Shown here: piece by piece, positions 33,733-45,287 of the stretch
Numbering within the stretch: position 1 is the first letter of the stretch
Layout: every line of letters starts with the position of its first letter
From: Parasitella parasitica
Taxonomy: Eukaryota; Mucoromycota; Mucoromycetes; Mucorales; Mucoraceae
Assembly (NCBI GenBank): GCA_025201805.1
Contig: MU619375.1
Span: forward strand, 6,828 to 70,827
Reading direction: 5' to 3'
DNA length: 64,000 bases
Notes under the pieces: model-generated
What the model saw: only the letters and a program-made list of their open reading frames with translations
Told to the model about the DNA's origin: nothing
Database searches by the model: none
Position numbers and translations under genes: made by a program

Positions 33733-34716
33733 ATGCCCAAGGTTGAAGCTAGCAAGAAAACATTTAGCGATAAAAAATCGAAAATCCCTCGTCCATTGAA
33801 CAGTTTCATGATCTTCCGAATGGAGCACCAAGCTAATGTGGGCATGGAATATCCAGGTGCTACCCATCAAGAAATTTCAAAAAAGCTTTCAAAAAAATGG
33901 AAAGAACTCGATCCCGAAGAAAAGAAGATGTATACAGATAAAGCTACCGCTGCTAAAGAAGAACATAAATTATTGTAAGCGTATAAACCCTGCAACGAAA
34001 CCAACATGCATAAACTAATGTTGCTTAGATACCCTGATTACAAATACTGTCCTCGTAGGAGAGATGGTCCTCCTAAAGGAACCAAGAAACCATGCACAAC
34101 CAAATCCAGTGCGGAAAGAAACCAATATAAAGCAGCTTTTCAGTTTAAACAGCATTCGTTCGGTTTCGTGAATAAAGCAGAAACCATGATTGACACTGCC
34201 GCCACCCTCTTTCCATTGCCAGTTGCTAACGCCACTATCGACCAAAGGAACTACCAAAATGACCCAACTCTGTTTGGTGGCTCTTGTTTCGACTCCACGC
34301 TACTCCATCCAGCAATAAATGAGCCTTTCTGTCAAGACCCGTCGTCATCTCCCTCCACATTCTCGATGATGTCTCAACTCAGCCGATTCTCTCCCTCACT
34401 TTCAATCGAGAATGAGCCCTCTGTTCATCCTTATCACTGTGGACAATCATCCAATGACTATCTGCCCTCACTTTACGAATACGATTTCAATACTGGGTGT
34501 CAGCAAATCGAGCCAGCGATGAGTTTCGGAGGTTACAATGCACTCGATCCTGAATTTTATATACCCTCTCAAATCTCATACCGCCCCCCACCCAAGATTT
34601 TGAGCCATACCCAGCATGCCGAAGAGAGCATTAGCCAATTGAACGACTTTTCTTCATCGTTCAAAGCTCCCGGTGCTCCACTTTTGACTCAACCTTTTGT
34701 TTATATGGGTTTTTAA
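33733..34716 (+). CDS. HMG-box (MATA_HMG/SOX-like) transcription factor
   Basis: Exons 33733-33974 and 34029-34716 give 309 aa. The HMG box begins near residue 17: KIPRPLNSFMIFRMEHQANV, then HQEISKKLSKKWKELDPEEK, KEEHKLL and, across the intron, YPDYKYCPRRRDGPPKG. The IPRPxNxFxxFR plus YPxYKYxPRR pattern is the sequence-specific MATA/SOX class, not the abundant chromatin HMGB class. The rest is Ser/Pro/Tyr-rich and low complexity, probably an activation region, ending LLTQPFVYMGF. Mucorales sex loci use HMG factors (sexM/sexP), but those are flanked by a triose phosphate transporter and an RNA helicase, absent here, so this is more likely another HMG regulator. DNA target unknown. Confidence 0.88.
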
Positions 34717-34970
34717 GCTTGCCATAATATGACTAGAAAGCTCTACTCTCCTTTTTGCAATAAATAAAATGTCTTGTTTTTTTGTTTGACACAATTAAAC
34801 ACATGTGTGGTTCGATCTGCAATCAGATAAAATAGGATACGCTCATTGTGCGTTTGCAAGTCAGTGTTTCATGTTGAAAGTTCTCGCAACAGAGGAGCTG
34901 CATTTTTTTTTTCTTTTTTTTTTCTCTCTCTCTCTCACATTTCCACTAGAACCTTGTGCTAATTACAAAA

Positions 34971-36419
34971 ATGAAGGTAATTTATCTCCAAAAGCGCCTA
35001 TCATGGTTATGTATTGACAGACGAATGTATATACTACATGCTAGTTGATCAGCAAATCGTTAGAAAAAGATACCTCGGGTTTCATCACCCTGCTTCCCGA
35101 AGAGCTGGAAGATATGTGGCATGTTTATAACCTGATATCCAAAGACGACCTGCTCAAAGCAACCACTATCCGGTAAGCATATCATCTATCTATCAATTCA
35201 TGATTGTTTTAACAGCTGTTGCATAGCCGTTTGCAGTCAGAAAGCTCCACAGGCTCTGTTTCAAGCCAGCGAGTTCGTCTCAACCTGACAATCACTATAG
35301 AAAGCGTCGATTTTGATCCTGCTGTTGGCCTTCTACGCATTAACGGTAAAGTAGCTAGCGAGAATCAATACGTCAAGGTATGTTATTTGCAAGAGGGTTG
35401 CCATGCTCGATTAGTAATGATTTATGGTGTGTTAGATGGGTAGCTACCACACAATCGACCTAGAGTTGAATCGGAATTTCACCCTTTTCAAGCCTGAGTG
35501 GGACACAATTGCGCTTGAACGTGTTCAAGATGCTTGCGATATCACTAAACAGGCAGATGTGGCCGCAGTCGTCTGTCAAGAGGGTTTGGCCAATATTTGT
35601 TTCTTGACGCAACATATGACAATTGTTCGCCAACGCATTGAAAGTCCTATCCCGAGAAAGCGAAAGGGTTCCGTAACAAACCATGACAAAGGCCTTATTC
35701 GATTTTACGAGCAGATTTACCAAGGAATCCTTCGCCATGTCCACTTTGATATTGTAAAGGCTATCATCATTGCCAGTCCTGGTTTTGTTAAAGACCAATT
35801 GTATGCTTACATCATTGACCAAGCAGTGGTATGTTGTATAATATATGCGAACTTGCAACGTGCGTATACTGATCTCCAACGTGTGAACCCGCTGTATAGA
35901 AAACTGAAAACAAAGTCGTCATGGAAAACAAGTCGAAATTCGTACTGATACATTGCTCAAGTGGACATAAGCACGCATTGGTCGAAATCATGCAGGATCC
36001 CTCAGTGCAGGCCAAATTATCAGACACAAAGGCTGCTCGTGAAGTGCAGGCACTAGAAAAGTTCTATGAAATGATGAATATGGATCCTGATAGAGCATTC
36101 TATGGATATGGAGATGTCGCAAAGGCCAACAATAGAGGAGCAATTGGGACACTGTTAGTGACTGATGAGCTCTTTAGATCAGCGGATATCTCCACCCGCA
36201 AAAAGTATGTGTCGTTGGTGGAACAAGTGAGGGCACAGCATGGCAATGTATTTGTATTTTCTAGCATGCATCCTTCTGGAGAACGTAAGTGTAATACTAC
36301 TTTGTGTTGGCATTCGAGTTATTCATTGTTTTCCCCAACTAGAATTAAATCAATTAACTGGTGTAGCTGCTATTTTGAACTTTCCTCTTCCTGACATCGA
36401 AGACATGGAGGACGAATAA
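34971..36419 (+). CDS. DOM34: Dom34/Pelota, ribosome rescue factor
   Basis: Exons 34971-34976, 35045-35172, 35227-35377, 35436-35828, 35900-36284 and 36343-36419 give 379 aa; human Pelota is 385. The first exon codes only Met-Lys, joined to LISKSLEKDTSGFITLLPEE and DMWHVYNL. Later landmarks: QSESSTGSVSSQRVRL, GSYHTIDLELNRNFTL, ADVAAVVCQEGLANIC, PRKRKG, FYEQIYQGILRHVHFDIVKA, ASPGFVKDQ, LSDTKAAREV, DRAFYGYGDVAKANN, FVFSSMHPSGEQLNQLTGVA. It is an eRF1-like protein without the GGQ catalytic loop. With Hbs1 and Rli1/ABCE1 it splits stalled ribosomes. It lies 254 bp after the HMG gene on the same strand and is convergent with the Q-rich gene. Confidence 0.96.
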
Positions 36420-36422
36420 ATT

Positions 36423-36445
36423 AAAAAAAAAAAAAAAAAAAAAAA
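36423..36445 (+). repeat. 23-nt poly(A) just after the Dom34 stop
   Basis: A-run beginning four bases after the stop codon. With the GGGGGGGG and T-runs at 36548-36603 it makes the short convergent intergenic region to the next gene almost entirely low complexity. Confidence 0.8.
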
Positions 36446-36605
36446 GAGACAGATACTGTATCTACCATAGACTTTTACATACACATAGACATAACAAAAC
36501 ATAAGTGAAATTACAATATATTTACAATGTTTTACTTCTATAATTTTTTTTAGGGGGGGGGTCTTTTTTTCCTATCTATGTTGATTTTTATGGTTTTTTT
36601 TTTCT

Positions 36606-38007
36606 TTACATATTCACGTCTTCGCCAAATAATGCAGCAGCAGCTTGGGCCACCACAGCCTGGGCAGCAGCTTGAGCAGCAGCATAATTCATGGCTAGAA
36701 TACCATCAATAGCTGCTAGTATGTCTGCCTCCCACCATCCCATTTCATAATCCACTAAACCAAACCGTTCCAGCTTATCCGCACAAGAAACAACCATTTC
36801 TCTCAAGCCGTATAAATGCTGATCTGTCAATCGTTCAGCGTCACTACTAGGCTCATGTCGTTGAGCAAGTGCGTACAACCAGCAATTGTTAAGTCCAGCC
36901 CAAAATTGTTCTCTATCAATGGCATTGTAAGGGTGATCATCCGATGTCAAACCTACAAAAAAAGAATTATAACAAGTTGATATGGATATTTCTACACGAA
37001 ATTCAGTTTTCTCAAGATTTACCTAATTGCTCGCAGTGATCTACCACAGCGCTTGTGGCCTTACTAAGCGTTTGAAATCCACTCACCATATTTCGTTGTT
37101 CCACATGGTCTAACGTATTCTTTAACTGCTTCTGAATTTCTTCAAATGTTGTGATGGGTGTAGGTGTGGGTGTGGGTGCGGGTGCTGTGAGTGATGCAAT
37201 TGTGGTTGTGGGCGCAGGTGGTGTAGCCACAGGAGGTGTAGAGGTAGTTGCTTGGGATGGCGGTGCCTGTGAGGGTTGTGTCGATGTCGGCGCTTCTGAC
37301 TGAGCTGTTGTAGTCTTTGTGGCAGTGATTGCTGTCCGTGTAGTAGATCCATTCCCAACTTCATTTTGTGCAGAAATTTCAGTTGACGCTTTTGCAGGTT
37401 GAACATTTGCTGTTTGCATTGAAGACCCTGCTTGCGTAGGAGTTGTTCCGATGCTTTGTATAGCAGTATTTTCCGCATTATTTAAGGCAACAGTATTTGA
37501 TGTTGATGAAGCCACATCTTTTGTGATTGAAGGACTAGTGTTTGGTGTTGAAGTTGCAGCTGATGTAGGCTCTGAGGCAGTATTAGGAGTAATTAATGAA
37601 GGGTGAGGTTCGGATTGTAAGGGGGATTGTTGAGATGGTGGAGATTGTTGCTGCTGTTGCTGTTGCAATGATGGTGCTTGTTGTTGTGGTTCAGCGGATA
37701 CATCCGATGACCGTAACGATGGCGACACTGATGGCTCAACCGGGGTATCATCCTTCAGTGCTTGGGCTTCAACGGCTTCCAATTTTACTGAGCGAGCATT
37801 TTTATCTTTAGACTCGTTACAGTTCGATGTTGCTTCGGCCATGGCATTGTCTTGCTTCATCTTCATTCTATTGGAGCAAGATAGATGTGGAGCCAGGGCC
37901 CCAATCTGACTTTCCTGCTTAACTAATTGAATGGGTACGGAATCTTGGGTGTCATTAGTTGCTTTTTCTACGGTTTTCGGTACAGGAAGAGTTGATTCTT
38001 CAGCCAT
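36606..38007 (-). CDS. Unknown protein: long Q/S/T/P-rich region plus a compact C-terminal domain
   Basis: Exons 38007-37023 and 36952-36606 give 443 aa. Residues about 1-275 are low complexity: polyQ (SLQQQQQQQSPPSQQS), many Thr/Pro/Ala repeats, ending APTPTPTPITTFEE. From there the sequence becomes ordered: FEEIQKQLKNTLDHVEQRNM, SKATSAVVDHCEQLGLTSDD, then Trp-rich FWAGLNNCWLYALAQ, DKLERFGLVDYEMGWWEADI, and an Ala-rich tail. The intron falls inside this domain and joins in frame. I do not recognise the family; the layout (disordered N-terminus, small helical Trp-rich domain) would suit a transcription or chromatin adaptor, but that is a guess. The gene is convergent with Dom34 (186 bp between stops). 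Confidence 0.72.
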
Positions 38008-38284
38008 AATTGAATAAAAACTAGAGTGATTGCAGAAAGGTTTGATTGCTTTATCGTTGATATTATTAGATTGATATTAAAACAAAAGAGTGGGGTGATG
38101 ATTTGGTTTAAAAAAACACAATTAGCTTAACAGTGTTTCTCTTTGAGTCTGTCTCAAGAGCTACAGAGTAAGATTGATCCTTGAAATTGCTTTTTTTTAA
38201 TATAAAAAAAAAGAAGAGAAAAGGGCAAATGGGCAAAAGAATTGAGACGAAAAGAAAGATTGATGCTGGGGGTAAGGGTCAAAG

Positions 38285-38937
38285 TTACCTGGCAAATTGT
38301 TTTTCGCGGTATTCTAATACAATGGTATCACTTACCCTAATCAGATCTAGTTCAGCATGGATGTTCAACTTCATGCCCTTGTCATAATCTCTGATCTTGT
38401 TGTGGTTTAGAATAATGGGCAATCGAGCATAACTTTGATATATATATATATGTTAAGCTTATAGTTGTATTACTGATATTATAGGTAATGTACAAGGGAG
38501 GTTGAAACAACTGGCCAATTCAATTACACGAAATCGTTTCTTCCCTGGCCCCCTGAATACCAATGCAGTACCTGTCAAAAACAGCTTGCAGACTTATTAT
38601 ATTCAAAAGTAATAGAGATACCATAGACATTATAGCTGTGGTTATTGATGTATTCATAATACCAACTAGTGGAATTTATGAAGAAAAGTATAATCGGTTT
38701 GTGTTCTCATTTCAAATAAATTTATCCATTAATGCATATTTTAATGTTCAGGCTGTGAGGTTATCTGCTGATCAAAGTAAAAGTGTGACATTTGTAGTAG
38801 ACTTTGAGAAACGAGAGTATTAGAATATTGATATAAGAAAAACTAGTGTAATATAATTACCCTTCTAATTGTCGTTGCATCTGCTGAGATCTTTGTTCCA
38901 AAATCACGCCAAGAATATGACTATTTGCATCATCTTT
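38285..38937 (-). pseudogene. Exon-like pieces of a broken, unassigned gene
   Basis: Three coding-looking pieces on the minus strand. Piece one is a 77-nt exon at 38937-38861 flanked by AAATAG and GTAATT (KDDANSHILGVILEQRSQQM...). Piece two, 38571-38513, follows a TTTTTGACAG acceptor (TALVFRGPGKKRFRVIELA). Piece three, 38437-38285, encodes YARLPIILNHNKIRDYDKGM and later HAELDLIR and VLEYREKQFAR, then a stop. The natural splice of piece one to piece two is out of phase by one base, and no donor links piece two to piece three in frame. The pieces read like one globular protein, so a decayed or transposon-captured gene is likely. Family not recognised. Confidence 0.4.
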
Positions 38938-39623
38938 CTATTTGCGCAAAATGATGTGATATGACAACTACTAGTTTCTCAATGAAAGCTGTTTATTCCA
39001 AAGGCTTGGATTATGTATCAAATGTTTTATTGCTTTATTTTGGTTCGAAAAGTTGGTAAATTCATATGGGTTTCTATGTTTAACAACTCTTTGTGAGAAA
39101 TGTGTAGTTACGACATTAATCTATGGGAGAAACAGTTGATAAACCTTCGACTTGGGTCCTCGCACCTATCGAAAATTGCAAATACTCTTAATTTTGAGGC
39201 GATGTATGCTCCCACAATCATTAAATATATCCAATATCCCAAATTCAAGAGTAAATTTACACACACGGCTTTAATTTGAAATGAAATAGATTTTTCCAAC
39301 TGTGGGCGAACATCTACAAAACTTTCAAATGCTCCTTTTTTTTCAACAGATAATGGTTTTTTGAACAAATTGACTCATGGATTATAAGACAAATTATTTT
39401 TATACGTGGTTCGCAAACAACGAGGGATAGACTTAAGAAACTGTGGTGTACCTTCATTTAGGTATTCTAAGGCTAAAAAGCACTTTTTTCAATGGGAAAC
39501 CTTATAACATAATCATTCCGTTGATTGGTGTGATAAATAAGGGTCAACAGGTGCATTTCATTTTGTACTTGTTGGTTGACATGATAAAAGGTGTTTATTT
39601 TTAATATACGAACTGGTTAGCTT

Positions 39624-39679
39624 GCCCACTCTGGTGATTTCTACGGTAAAAAATTGACCTTCGTTTACGTGGGGTCCAT
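39624..39679 (-). mobile_element. Relic sharing two sequence blocks with the Helitron wreck at 46897-46957
   Basis: Read on the minus strand, 39679-39656 is ATGGACCCC(A)CGTAAACGAA plus GGTC, matching 46897-46920 at 23 of 24 positions, and 39640-39624 AAATCACCAGAGTGGGC matches 46941-46957 at 16 of 17. The spacer differs (15 vs 20 nt). The second site lies right after a PIF1-like helicase end, so this may be part of a non-autonomous or dead copy. Confidence 0.6.
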
Positions 39680-39773
39680 TTCGCCTTGCGAGGCTGCCAG
39701 TCTCCAAATTTAAATGAAATTTTTCTGCTTTCAAATGTATGTGGTCTCCAAAAAATTCCATAGTTAGCACTTA

Positions 39774-39957
39774 GTTGCTGTGGCAACCGTTTCTGATCGA
39801 AACCCAATAAATGCGGGTATTACCGGTTAAAAATCTATAAAAAAAAATATAGAAGGAATCATGGAATGTCTTGAATTTTAGTGTTGTATCCATAGAATAA
39901 ACATAATTACCATAATATTTCAATTCAGTTGTCATGGTAACTGTTCCTGATCGGATC
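39774..39957 (+). repeat. 30-bp imperfect direct repeat, 154 bp apart
   Basis: GTTGCTGTGGCAACCGTTTC + TGATCGAA at 39774 and GTTGTCATGGTAACTGTTCC + TGATCGGA at 39928. Each copy also contains a small inverted repeat (GTTGC..GCAAC; GTTGTCATGGTAAC). Near the Helitron-like block; possibly element termini. Confidence 0.5.
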
Positions 39958-40529
39958 TAAGGCTAAATGTCGCCGTATATTCTTTTCTATAGCAAACCAT
40001 GTAACATCGACTACAGACCAATGAATTCATTATTAAATATACTAAACTTTAGGGTGGCGTAAAACATGATGATGATATTTCTTGGGTTCATAGGGCAAGC
40101 ATCGTGGGTTCTTCTTCTATGACCTTCTCTCCCCAATATGTATATCTAGCAACTATTTGATCTAAGGATTATTTATTAATGTGTCTTTATTTGACAAATT
40201 AAAAACTCTTTCAAGATGACAGTAATGTGTTCTGCTTTCTGCCTCGCCTTGAATGTTTACTATTGTCTAAAGCAGATGTGACCGATCGCGGCTTTTTATA
40301 CAAGGAGTGATTTTTGCTTTTTAAGCCCTGAGACTGCAAGCTATCTTGCTAACTTTTAACTTATCAACTCCCTAATCATCTTACAAAAGTCAGATATAAA
40401 GAAAAGAAGTTATTGCTTCTGTATTCTTCTACAAGTAAATAAAAGACTATTTTATGTATGTATATATTCACAAAGCGAAAGGTAAACAAATATTGGTACA
40501 AGATTGATGAAAGCACAGAGACGCGGACT

Positions 40530-42067
40530 TTACTTTTTGGAAGCAATCATAGCAATGATTGCAGCACCAAGACCAGAACCATCTCTAGCAAGGTCAAACT
40601 TAACCTTGGAACGAGCCTGCTCACCAAGGATTTCAGATAAAGCCTGACCCATGTTCTTTTCGAAATTAGGATAAAACTCAAACAGAGAGCCGTCAATGGC
40701 AACAATGCACTCTTCACCAACCTTGCCAGTGTGCTTCATGACACCAGCAATGTGGCAAGAGGCAAGGCGAGCAGCACGGAGGCCGACAGTCTGACATAAT
40801 TTTTTGACAATTTGACGGTCAGCCAAGGTAGTGGAAGCAATATTAAGAACGGATTCCAAGATGTGGCCAGTATCAGACAAGTCAGAGGTCTCATCAACCT
40901 CAATGGTAGACATGTAGGCTGTCTCGAAGCTCCAAATCTTGTTCAATTCCCTGGAGGAACGGCCATCAAACAAGATTTGCTGATCAACCAAGTCAAGCAA
41001 TGCATTACGAGTGATCTCACCAAGGTACATGCCAGCCACTGTCTTTTCGTAGTACTGCTGGTAGACATTGATAGACTCACGATCCAGCTTGTTATCGTAG
41101 ACAGTCATAGGTAAGACACGACGTTCGCAATCGAAAGCACCGCATTCCATGTTGATAACCATCTCTTGGTTCTTGTCACCCGTCCATTTGTTCACCTTGC
41201 TCATATCTTCATAATACGACGCATTGAAGCCAGTGCCCATGATGACACCCATAGTAGTGTTTGGATGTTTATAGGCGTAGGCCATAAGTGTACCGACGGT
41301 GTCATTGACAATCTATTTTTTTTTTTAAAGAGAAAAAAAAAATAAGTTGGTGAGAAAATGTTTCACTTTTAATCCGCATAGCATTTGTTTGAAATATTTT
41401 AAAACCCTTCTCAAACATGATGTGTTAACTTACAGCAGCAATATTGACGTTGATGTTCTTGCGGCGGAAAGAATCTTGGAGAAGAATGGTGACATCCTTG
41501 CCAACAGCGCCAGAACAGTTGAAGCCTTTTGTCCATTGCTTCAAGACACCACGGTTAATGGAAGTTTGGAGAATAGGGAAAGAAAAGGTGTAGCCCAATT
41601 GAAGGGTACCATTGTCATCAGTGCCATTCTCGGTCAAGAAGCTGTCCACGCAGTCTGCGATGAAATCGCAGAGGTTACGCATAGGGCCAACTTTCAATTC
41701 CTCGGACACGACGTACTTTTGTTGGCGGATAGTGTGTTCACCGCCACCCAACAAGTTGACTTGGCATACACGCAAGTTGGTTCCTCCCAAATCAAGAGCC
41801 ATAAAATTACCTTTTTCTTCACCAGTACAACGACCAGAAACAAAGGAAGGGATCATGGCAACTAATTACAACCCGTCAATACCGAGAAAACCCCCGTTAA
41901 ACTGTATAAAACGTACCAGTAGCACCTTGATGATCCAAACCCTTTTCCATTTCAAGTACAAATTGCTCTGTAATCTTTTGTAAACGCTCAGTAGTAACAG
42001 TGAAACGGTCAGTGACGGTCTTGACAGCGACAGCTTGGGCCTCGGTGAAGTTTTCGGTGGGAGCCAT
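40530..42067 (-). CDS. HXK: Hexokinase
   Basis: Exons 42067-41917, 41861-41434 and 41312-40530 give 453 aa. The start is MAPTENFTEAQAVAVKTVTD. Landmarks: VAMIPSFVSGRCTGEEKGNF; the phosphate-1 motif FMALDLGGTNLRVC (about 70-83); sugar-binding LGYTFSFPILQTSINRGVL and QWTKGFN; IVNDTVGTLMA with the catalytic Asp near 197; IMGTGFNASYYEDM; and near the end the adenosine-site segment ARDGSGLGAAIIAM. It phosphorylates glucose or other hexoses, the first step of glycolysis. At 453 aa it is a little shorter than yeast Hxk1/2 (about 486). Several paralogues are usual in such fungi, so the exact isoform is not assigned. The gene is intact although it sits among transposon remains on both sides. Confidence 0.95.
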
Positions 42068-42711
42068 GATGATGAAAAAAAAAAATGCAAAAGATATGTA
42101 TGAAGAAGAAAAAAAGGTTGGGAATCAATGGAAATCACTTGGCTTTTTATATGTGAGGGGTGATGCTATCCTAAAAAGGAAATAAAGTGTGGGTGGGCTC
42201 ACTTTCCTTTTTTTTTCTACCGAGACACACGGAACACTGAATTGTAAAATGCGGGTAAAAAATAGTAGAAAAAATGATGGTTTTCCAAGTTTTTCCTGGA
42301 AGTTTTTCTCCATGCCACGACATTCGATTAAAAAAAAAAAGGAGCCAATTCAATTTATTCCATGTAACATTTAATAGAATATTGCTTGTTGTCATCAAAT
42401 ATCACTGCTATGCAGAAAAATTCTGACACGCCCAAGAAGTTAAGACTACACAAAGCGCTTTCAAATATAGAATAGGGAAGTCCGTTTTTGAATGCAGATG
42501 GCTAAAATCATGTTAGATGATTTCCAATCCTTCCCGAGTACGATAGATGTTATCTTGGGTTATATAGCATTTGCATGAATTTGTTTAAGCTCAAAGAAAA
42601 ATTAACGCTCAAAATGAGCGGCATTTAACACACAACAGTAACTGAGAATGAGTGTATATCAAAGCTTGTGAAATATATTGGGTATACTTGCAACAATGAC
42701 ATCGATTCATT
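42068..42711. other. Hexokinase upstream region
   Basis: Purine/pyrimidine-rich promoter side of hexokinase with short A and T runs (42075-42084, 42205-42216, 42330-42340). Open frames on both strands at 42125-42398 overlap and are low complexity. No other feature recognised. Confidence 0.45.
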
Positions 42712-42996
42712 TCAGAAAATGGCATTAATCCAACCATAGTTCACAATATAATGCTCGCAAAAGTTGATGTATAGGGTTGATATTGCTTGTTCATCAGTTG
42801 GGGTTTTTAAATTGTATGTAAACCAAGCCTCCAAAGGTGCCCGCAGGCATATTTCGACGTAAAACGTCTGCAGGGAGGTCATTCTCGTTATAGCGAATAA
42901 CACGATCTCCGAGCAAGTGAACTCTTTGTGCATGGAAAGTGACAACAACCTCCAGCAAGCCTCTGCTGCAATACTTTTACGAAACTTTTTCAACAA
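42712..42996 (-). pseudogene. Helitron Rep/helicase linker fragment (minus strand)
   Basis: The frame contains SIAAEACWRLLSLSMHKEFT and, later, LEAWFTYNLKTPTDEQA, the pattern seen in Helitron transposases between the Rep and helicase parts (EA.WRLL.F.MH.E....; TAWF.LN). It points leftward, opposite to the helicase pieces that follow at 43.9-46.8 kb, so the element is rearranged or two copies are nested. The adjoining frame 42990-43349 (minus) may continue it but has no motif I can name. Not functional as it stands. Confidence 0.5.
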
Positions 42997-43917
42997 AGCA
43001 AGGTGACGGATACATGTGAATAAATCGTCAGAGAAACGTTTGAGATTGCTGTAAAGTGAAATGTCATGATTAACACAGTTCGCATAGAATCCACGATCGA
43101 GAAGGTGTAAGGTACATGCGTTGGGTTGTAAGCCAAAGCTTTGTAAACGTTGTAAACTGAAGGAACGTTTTTTATAAGTTTACCTGAGGTTACAGTGTCA
43201 TCAATGGTACATTTTGCCTCAGCTGCAAGCTTTAATTTGTCGCTCACAACTTTTCCAAAGTTAGCTGATTCTCTAGTCGATTCTATGTGACAAGTGTCAA
43301 TGGTTTTGGAGACTTGAAAGACAATCCTCCCATCGACCTTGCATCCCATTATTGTGTGAACTCTTTTACTGCTGTTGCTGCGTTGGACCTCCGTGGTGGA
43401 TTCAGTGGCATTTTAAGAAAAAGAATTTTTTTCATCACCAACCCACTGATCATTCTTGAATATCTAACTGAAGTCGAGAATACCATTAAGGCAGAAACCG
43501 CAAAGGGCCTCTTCTTCATTTGATAGATTTTGATAGTTTGCGAATAGCTTTTTGCCGTGCGATTTTAATATTAAAGCAATTGACAGACCATCGAAAAAGA
43601 TTAGGCTGTCTCCTTCAACTACATTCTAAAATTGAAAGAAAAAATTAGGATACATGGATTATGTAAATAAATATTATCACATATATGTTCAGAGGAAGCG
43701 GATCTCGATGTTGAAGCATGACTTGATTCTGCTTTGTTGTCCAATGCTTTTTGATACTCGGCTTGTCTCAATAATTTGTTACAATATTCCTAGCGCTCAT
43801 TATACTATACCTAGAACTCGTCAACCTCTTGGGCATTTTATACTGTAATATATACGTATAAAAAAAAATGCATAAGATTAGTCTATATACAAATCAAATT
43901 CAAATTTATGTTGCAGG

Positions 43918-45287
43918 AATATTATTTTCAAGCTGTTCTTGGATCCAGTTGGTGGCTTCAACATCGGCTACATCAAACTTGAATATGGCATGTTTCCTGG
44001 GGCTAAGTCGTTTACAAATCTTCGTAACATTGACGGTGAGTTGTATCACACTTTTCAAACTGCCACACGCGTTCTAGGATTTTTGGCAGATGCTACTGAA
44101 TGGTCTGCAGCTATGACTGAGGCGTCTTTGTCGCAAATTCCAACTTCTTTGAGAAAGCTATTCTGCATTTTGATCGCATTAAGTGGTGTATCTGATCCCT
44201 ATCAATTATGCTTAGATCATAAAAAAAGTATAGATGAGGATTACCTCCTTGCGCGTCAACGAAGTCCAAAGTGCCAGACGAGAAAGTGATATTGCGGTTG
44301 CTGGGGCATCGAGTGGAACTGTTGCATTGTTACTCAAAGGCGGACGTACTGCTCACTTTACCTTTAAGATACCTTTAAAAGTAGCCAACACTAGCATGTA
44401 TGACGTCTCGCCTCGGTCTAACATAGCATCATTTATCCAAAGAGCAAACACTATTGTTTAGGACGAATGCTCAATGATCAGCAAGAACTTTAAAGCAGCG
44501 GTTGATCGCTCATTTCGTGATTAAGTGAACGTCGGCCTTTCTTTCGGTGCCTTCTCTTGGTTTTTGATGGAAATTTTCGTCAGGTTTTGCGAATAATCCG
44601 TGGAGCCAGCAGATTGGTTATTGTTTGGCAGTGCTTCTTGAACAAAGCCAGCTTTTGGCCATTGGTAATCTCAATGCGATTGCGTTCAAATATGGGAGTT
44701 CAACAGACTCTTCAAACTGACAATCCAAGTCTTGCTAATGAACTTCAACAATTTGCTAATTATCTACTTCAGTTTGGTCAAGATACTGTTTCTACAATTA
44801 GTCTGCCCAGAGACATACCTTCAGATTTTATTCAAATTCCTGAGGAGATGCTCGTATCTGGAGATAATTCGATTAATTTGATAAGAAGCATATTCTTCGA
44901 TATTGTCACTGTGGCTAACAGTCTTGATTACTCTGTTGGGAGGGCCACCTTGACTGCAAGAAACAGAGATGTCAAGGTGATAAACGATATATACTCTTGG
45001 AGTGCATTCAAGGGCGCAAAATGTCGTACGTCAGTAGTGATCAAGCCTGCGAAGATGAATCTCAATTGACAATGTCGGTTGAGATACTTAACACCACCGA
45101 AAATGGGACTTTGCCTTTCCATGTTCTTGATTTGAAAATTGGCGCAATCAGAAATATTGATCCTGCTGGTGACTTCTGCAATGGTACGAGGTTAACCGTC
45201 GTTAACTCATTGATGACGAGTGTCATCGAAGCAATCATTGCTACCGGGCCCAATGGTGGCAACATTGACGTTCTTGATTTAACATAA
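43918..45287 (+). pseudogene. Decayed PIF1-like Helitron helicase, first copy
   Basis: Successive frames resemble Helitron PIF1-like helicase: GAKSFTNLRNIDGELYHTFQ and GFLADATEWSAAMTEASLSQ; ASSGTVALLLKGGRTAHFTF and PLKVANTS; after a stop, DECSMISKNFKAAVDRSFRD (Walker B region); FDGNFRQVLRIIRGASRLVI; and ENGTLPFHVLDLKIGAIRNI with FCNGTRLTVVNSL. The reading frame shifts at least three times, with in-frame stops near 44461 and 44523; the Walker A Lys is not visible. Rolling-circle Helitrons carry this helicase beside a HUH Rep, which is not seen here. Clearly dead. Confidence 0.7.

Larger units (their letters stand above)
38008..40529. other. Gene-poor, repeat-scarred region before hexokinase
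   Basis: Carries a broken minus-strand gene (38285-38937), a block shared with the end of the Helitron wreck (39624-39679) and two copies of a 30-bp imperfect repeat (39774-39803 and 39928-39957). The remainder is AT-rich filler. Minus-strand frame 39108-39368 is hydrophobic and unassigned. No intact gene. Confidence 0.55.

Noticed and set aside
33733-34716. HMG gene as the mucoralean sex locus (sexM/sexP)
   Set aside because: The expected neighbours (triose phosphate transporter and RNA helicase) are absent; the flanks are VPS36 and Dom34.
34801-34815. GGTTCGATC-type strings (34.8 kb, 56.1 kb) as tRNA B-boxes
   Set aside because: No matching A-box, acceptor stem or anticodon arm at the right spacing; no tRNA gene was found in the window.
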